A DNA stretch of 64,000 bases. Origin: Kryptolebias marmoratus (lineage: Eukaryota > Chordata > Actinopteri > Cyprinodontiformes > Rivulidae). The stretch covers positions 15,767,543 through 15,831,542 of the forward strand of contig NC_051437.1 in NCBI RefSeq assembly GCF_001649575.2, written 5' to 3'. Both the position numbers and the translations under genes were made by a program. Numbering within the stretch: the first letter of the stretch is position 1; every line of letters begins with the position of its first letter. The notes under the pieces were generated by a model. The model was not told where the DNA came from. It searched no databases and saw only the letters and a list, made by a program, of their open reading frames with translations. Below, piece after piece: positions 63,465 through 64,000 of the stretch.

Positions 63465-64000
63465 AGCAAGAGACACCAATGACAGGTCAGACACAAGGTT
63501 GTGGAGACGTATGTTTGATTCTTATGCCATCTTTTATGGCCACACTGTTCTGCGCACTTGTGGTGTTGTTCCTTTGGTAACCATAGCTGGCCCTGCTTTA
63601 CCATCCAGATCTGGACTCAGGTTGGCCTGATTAGGCAAGCAAAAAAAAAAAATTCAGCAATGTTACAAATGTGAAGTTTAAAATTATACCAAAGCCTGAA
63701 CATCCCACTGAGCACCAATAAAATGGGAAAATTACACTGCTACACCACACCTGTCAAGAGAGAGTCGTCCAGCAGAACTTGTGGACCGGACAAGGAGGGC
63801 ATCAATCAGAGAAACAAGCAAGAGGCCTAAGTGACTCTGATGTAGCTGGGCAGCTTTTTTTTGCAGAGACGGAAGGATCTTTCTATAGGACCACTATAAG
63901 CTGCACAGAACTGGACTCCTTGGAGGAAAAAACAGCTTAAAAGAGTGTTTGGAATTTCCTCCCCAAATATGTGGAACAAGGAACTGTGGTCAGATGAGAC
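63465..64000 (+). mobile_element. Tc1-like DNA transposon copy, decayed, crossing the right edge
   Basis: From GACAGGTCAGACACAAGG on, the order of segments follows the transposase gene of fish Tc1 elements. There is a GAACATCCCACTGAGCAC helix-turn-helix part, then CCGGACAAGGAGGGCATC and AATCAGAGAAAC, then AAGAGGCC, then AGGACCACTATAAGCTGCAC, and finally ATGTGGAACAAGGAACTGTG, which reads WNKELWSDET, the first catalytic Asp region of Tc1 transposases. The frame is broken by stops and indels. About 120 bp near 63530-63650 do not fit and look like an insertion. The rest lies outside the window. Confidence 0.85.

Noticed and set aside
1..64000. tRNA, rRNA, CRISPR or bacterial-type operon features
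   Set aside because: I saw no cloverleaf with A and B boxes, no rRNA-like sequence and no regularly spaced repeats; the window is vertebrate nuclear DNA.

Overview
The window looks like nuclear DNA of a ray-finned (teleost) fish. Genes are split by spliceosomal introns, the intergenic DNA is AT-rich with many (CA)n, (TA)n and (ATCC)n microsatellites, and the dispersed repeats are typical of teleosts: a Tc1-like transposon, an L2-type LINE tail, an RTE-like reverse-transcriptase remnant and two common short interspersed repeat families. No prokaryotic operon, plasmid, phage or CRISPR structure is present.

Two protein genes can be read, and they face each other tail to tail. On the plus strand is a complete Wnt ligand gene, best called wnt5a: a CpG-rich 5' region and non-coding exon around 22.8-23.86 kb, then four coding exons (26521-26657, 28255-28502, 31364-31656, 32225-32683). 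They join in frame to a 378-residue secreted protein with a signal peptide, the Wnt cysteine pattern and the CHGVSGSC lipidation motif. Polyadenylation signals lie about 0.9 and 1.4 kb after the stop. On the minus strand, 25 kb further right, are the last four coding exons of cacna2d3 (voltage-gated calcium channel alpha2delta-3 subunit): 61973-61859, 58826-58714, 57925-57843 and 57726-57634. The rest of that gene lies beyond the right edge. The intron between the second and third of these exons has no GT-AG solution that keeps the frame, but it fits a minor-spliceosome (U12) AT-AC intron.

From memory, human WNT5A and CACNA2D3 are also convergent neighbours, and the paralogous human region carries WNT5B and CACNA2D4. 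Residue choices in both genes favour wnt5a and cacna2d3. ERC2, which flanks WNT5A in human, would be expected on the left, but I find no recognisable exon of it in the first 22 kb.

Layout: 1-22.3 kb is gene-poor flank upstream of wnt5a with microsatellites and possible regulatory blocks. 22.3-33.6 kb is the wnt5a promoter region and gene. 33.6-56.8 kb is the shared 3' intergenic region with several transposon remnants and a few GC-richer blocks that may be regulatory. 56.8-64 kb is the 3' end of cacna2d3, with a Tc1-like element crossing the right edge. Wnt5a is a secreted signalling ligand and alpha2delta-3 an auxiliary channel subunit. They are neighbours by conserved synteny, not members of one pathway.
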